The notes under the pieces were generated by a model. It was not told the DNA's origin. It saw only the letters and a program-made list of their open reading frames with translations, and did not search any database. Source: Streptomyces lichenis (lineage in GTDB: Bacteria > Actinomycetota > Actinomycetes > Streptomycetales > Streptomycetaceae). From it: a DNA stretch of 55,687 nt. A program made the position numbers and the translations under genes. Below are positions 54,200 to 55,687 of this stretch, piece by piece. Within the stretch, counting starts at the first letter, position 1; each line of letters opens with the position of its first letter. The DNA lies in contig NZ_JALPTH010000038.1 of NCBI RefSeq assembly GCF_023218175.1, forward strand, positions 1 through 55,687. Direction: 5' to 3'.

Positions 54200-55636
54200 G
54201 TGAGCAGCAACACCGGTGACGTCCGGCTCTGGGGCGGCCGTTTCGCCGACGGTCCCGCCGAGGCCCTGGCCAAGCTGTCGGCGTCCGTGCACTTCGACTG
54301 GCGCCTGGCGCCGTACGACATCGCCGGCTCCCGCGCCCACGCCCGGGTGCTGCACGGGGCCGGGCTGCTCACCGCCGACGAGCTGACCCGCATGATCGAC
54401 GGGCTGGACCGGCTGGAGGCGGACGTGGCCGACGGCTCCTTCACCGGCACCATCGCCGACGAGGACGTCCACACCGCCCTGGAGCGCGGGCTGCTGGAGC
54501 GGCTCGGCCCCGACCTCGGCGGCAAGCTGCGGGCCGGCCGCTCGCGCAACGACCAGGTCGCCACCCTCTTCCGGATGTACCTGCGCGACCACGCCCGGAT
54601 CATCGGCGGGCTGATCGCCGACCTCCAGGACGCCCTGGTGGGTCTGGCCGAGGCGCACCCGGACACCGCGATGCCCGGCCGCACCCACCTCCAGCACGCC
54701 CAGCCGGTGCTCTTCGCCCACCATGTGCTCGCCCATGTCCAGGCGCTCTCCCGGGACGCCGAGCGGCTGCGCCAGTGGGACAAGCGGACTGCCGTCTCCC
54801 CGTACGGCTCCGGCGCCCTGGCCGGGTCCTCGCTCGGGCTCGACCCGGGCGCCGTCGCCCGCGACCTGGGCTTCGAGAACGGCAGCGCGGCCAACTCCAT
54901 CGACGGCACCGCCTCGCGCGACTTCGCCGCCGAGTTCGCCTTCATCACCGCCATGATCGGCGTCAACCTCTCCCGGATCGCGGAGGAGGTCATCATCTGG
55001 AACACGAAGGAGTTCTCCTTCGTCACTCTGCACGACGCCTTCTCCACCGGCTCCTCGATCATGCCGCAGAAGAAGAACCCGGACATCGCCGAGCTGGCCC
55101 GGGGCAAGTCCGGCCGCCTCATCGGCAACCTCACCGGGCTGCTCGCCACCCTCAAGGCGCTGCCGCTCGCCTACAACCGCGACCTCCAGGAGGACAAGGA
55201 GCCGGTCTTCGACTCCTGCGACCAGCTGGAGGTCCTGCTGCCGGCCCTCACCGGCATGATGGCCACCCTCACCGTCCACCGGGAGCGGATGGAGGAGCTG
55301 GCCCCGGCCGGCTTCTCGCTCGCCACCGACATCGCCGAGTGGCTGGTGAAGCAGGGCGTGCCGTTCCGGGTCGCCCACGAGGTGGCCGGCGAGTGCGTCA
55401 AGGAGTGCGAGGCCGCGGGGATCGAGCTGGACGAGCTGACCGACGAGCAGTTCGCCAAGATCTCCGAGCACCTCACCCCGGAGGTCCGCACCGTCCTGGA
55501 CGTCCCCGGCGCCCTCGCCTCCCGGGACGGCCGCGGCGGCACCGCCCCCTCCGCGGTGGCCGCCCAGCTCGCCGAGGTCAAGGCCGACCTGGTCATCCAG
55601 CACGCCTGGGCGGACGCCAGGAAGCCCGTCGGCTGA
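54200..55636 (+). CDS. argH: Argininosuccinate lyase
   Basis: A 478-residue member of the fumarase/aspartase superfamily that splits argininosuccinate into arginine and fumarate. It starts at GTG and shows LWGGRFADGPAEALAKLSAS, RTHLQHAQPVLFAHHVLAHV and the signature GSSIMPQKKNPDIAELARGK, whose Ser is the catalytic acid. Full length. Confidence 0.97.
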   Translation: MSSNTGDVRLWGGRFADGPAEALAKLSASVHFDWRLAPYDIAGSRAHARVLHGAGLLTADELTRMIDGLDRLEADVADGSFTGTIADEDVHTALERGLLERLGPDLGGKLRAGRSRNDQVATLFRMYLRDHARIIGGLIADLQDALVGLAEAHPDTAMPGRTHLQHAQPVLFAHHVLAHVQALSRDAERLRQWDKRTAVSPYGSGALAGSSLGLDPGAVARDLGFENGSAANSIDGTASRDFAAEFAFITAMIGVNLSRIAEEVIIWNTKEFSFVTLHDAFSTGSSIMPQKKNPDIAELARGKSGRLIGNLTGLLATLKALPLAYNRDLQEDKEPVFDSCDQLEVLLPALTGMMATLTVHRERMEELAPAGFSLATDIAEWLVKQGVPFRVAHEVAGECVKECEAAGIELDELTDEQFAKISEHLTPEVRTVLDVPGALASRDGRGGTAPSAVAAQLAEVKADLVIQHAWADARKPVG

Positions 55637-55687
55637 GCCCCGGGCCCCCACCCCCACCGAAGGCCCCACCCGAAGCCGCGCCGAAGG

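Overview
The window is chromosomal DNA from a high-GC actinobacterium, almost certainly a Streptomyces. Third codon positions are saturated with G/C, starts are often GTG, and the core order (GlnA4-type synthetase cassette, infC-rpmI-rplT, SpoU methyltransferase, orphan sensor kinase, pheST, argCJBDR, argGH) matches, from memory, the conserved SCO1570-SCO1615 neighbourhood of S. coelicolor. High GC leaves long antisense open frames; these were ignored where a conserved protein occupies the other strand.

Layout. 1-6130: an ethanolamine-type catabolic cassette, with a permease (cut by the window edge) and a FadR-type regulator on the minus strand, divergent from a glutamine-synthetase-like ligase, an aldehyde dehydrogenase and an SDR dehydrogenase. 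6131-14784: a DUF2510 protein, a PLP-dependent aldolase/deaminase-like enzyme, a repeat-rich proline protein paired with a mycosin-like S8 protease, SseB, DUF2000, AraC and DUF1844 proteins. 14785-23080: the infC-rpmI-rplT translation operon, with a structured leader that looks like a transcription attenuator and an ATC start codon for IF-3, then an rRNA methyltransferase, a histidine kinase and pheST. 23135-25700: a cupin-MFS pair with a divergent TetR regulator whose operator overlaps the MFS start. 25701-39633: accessory genes (SpoIIE/PP2C phosphatase, NsdA-like TPR regulator, Nudix, 3-hydroxyacyl-CoA dehydrogenase, glycoside hydrolase-like lipid/exported protein, DUF1918, GNAT, RlmG-like methyltransferase, short UvrA-like ABC protein, an SDR lacking its catalytic motif). 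39766-55636: arginine biosynthesis (argCJBDR, later argGH) interrupted by a five-gene minus-strand island.

The most interesting block is that island (44702-52707). It carries a 1673-residue protein joining an N-terminal caspase-like protease to an HSP90-type GHKL ATPase with intact nucleotide motifs and a long repetitive C-terminus. It is translationally coupled by 4-base overlaps to a small zinc-ribbon-like protein and a three-helix membrane protein. This architecture resembles NTP-dependent biological-conflict (immunity or programmed death) systems of multicellular bacteria. Beside it lie a PNPOx-fold enzyme and a HEAT-repeat protein.

Other themes: several genes appear to have leaderless transcripts, with a -10 box exactly 6 or 7 nt from the start codon. 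Short tandem repeats repeatedly begin at, or contain, the stop codon of a gene (at least seven loci). Two good sigma70-type promoters with candidate ARG boxes precede argC and argG. No rRNA, tRNA, CRISPR array or intact insertion sequence was recognised.
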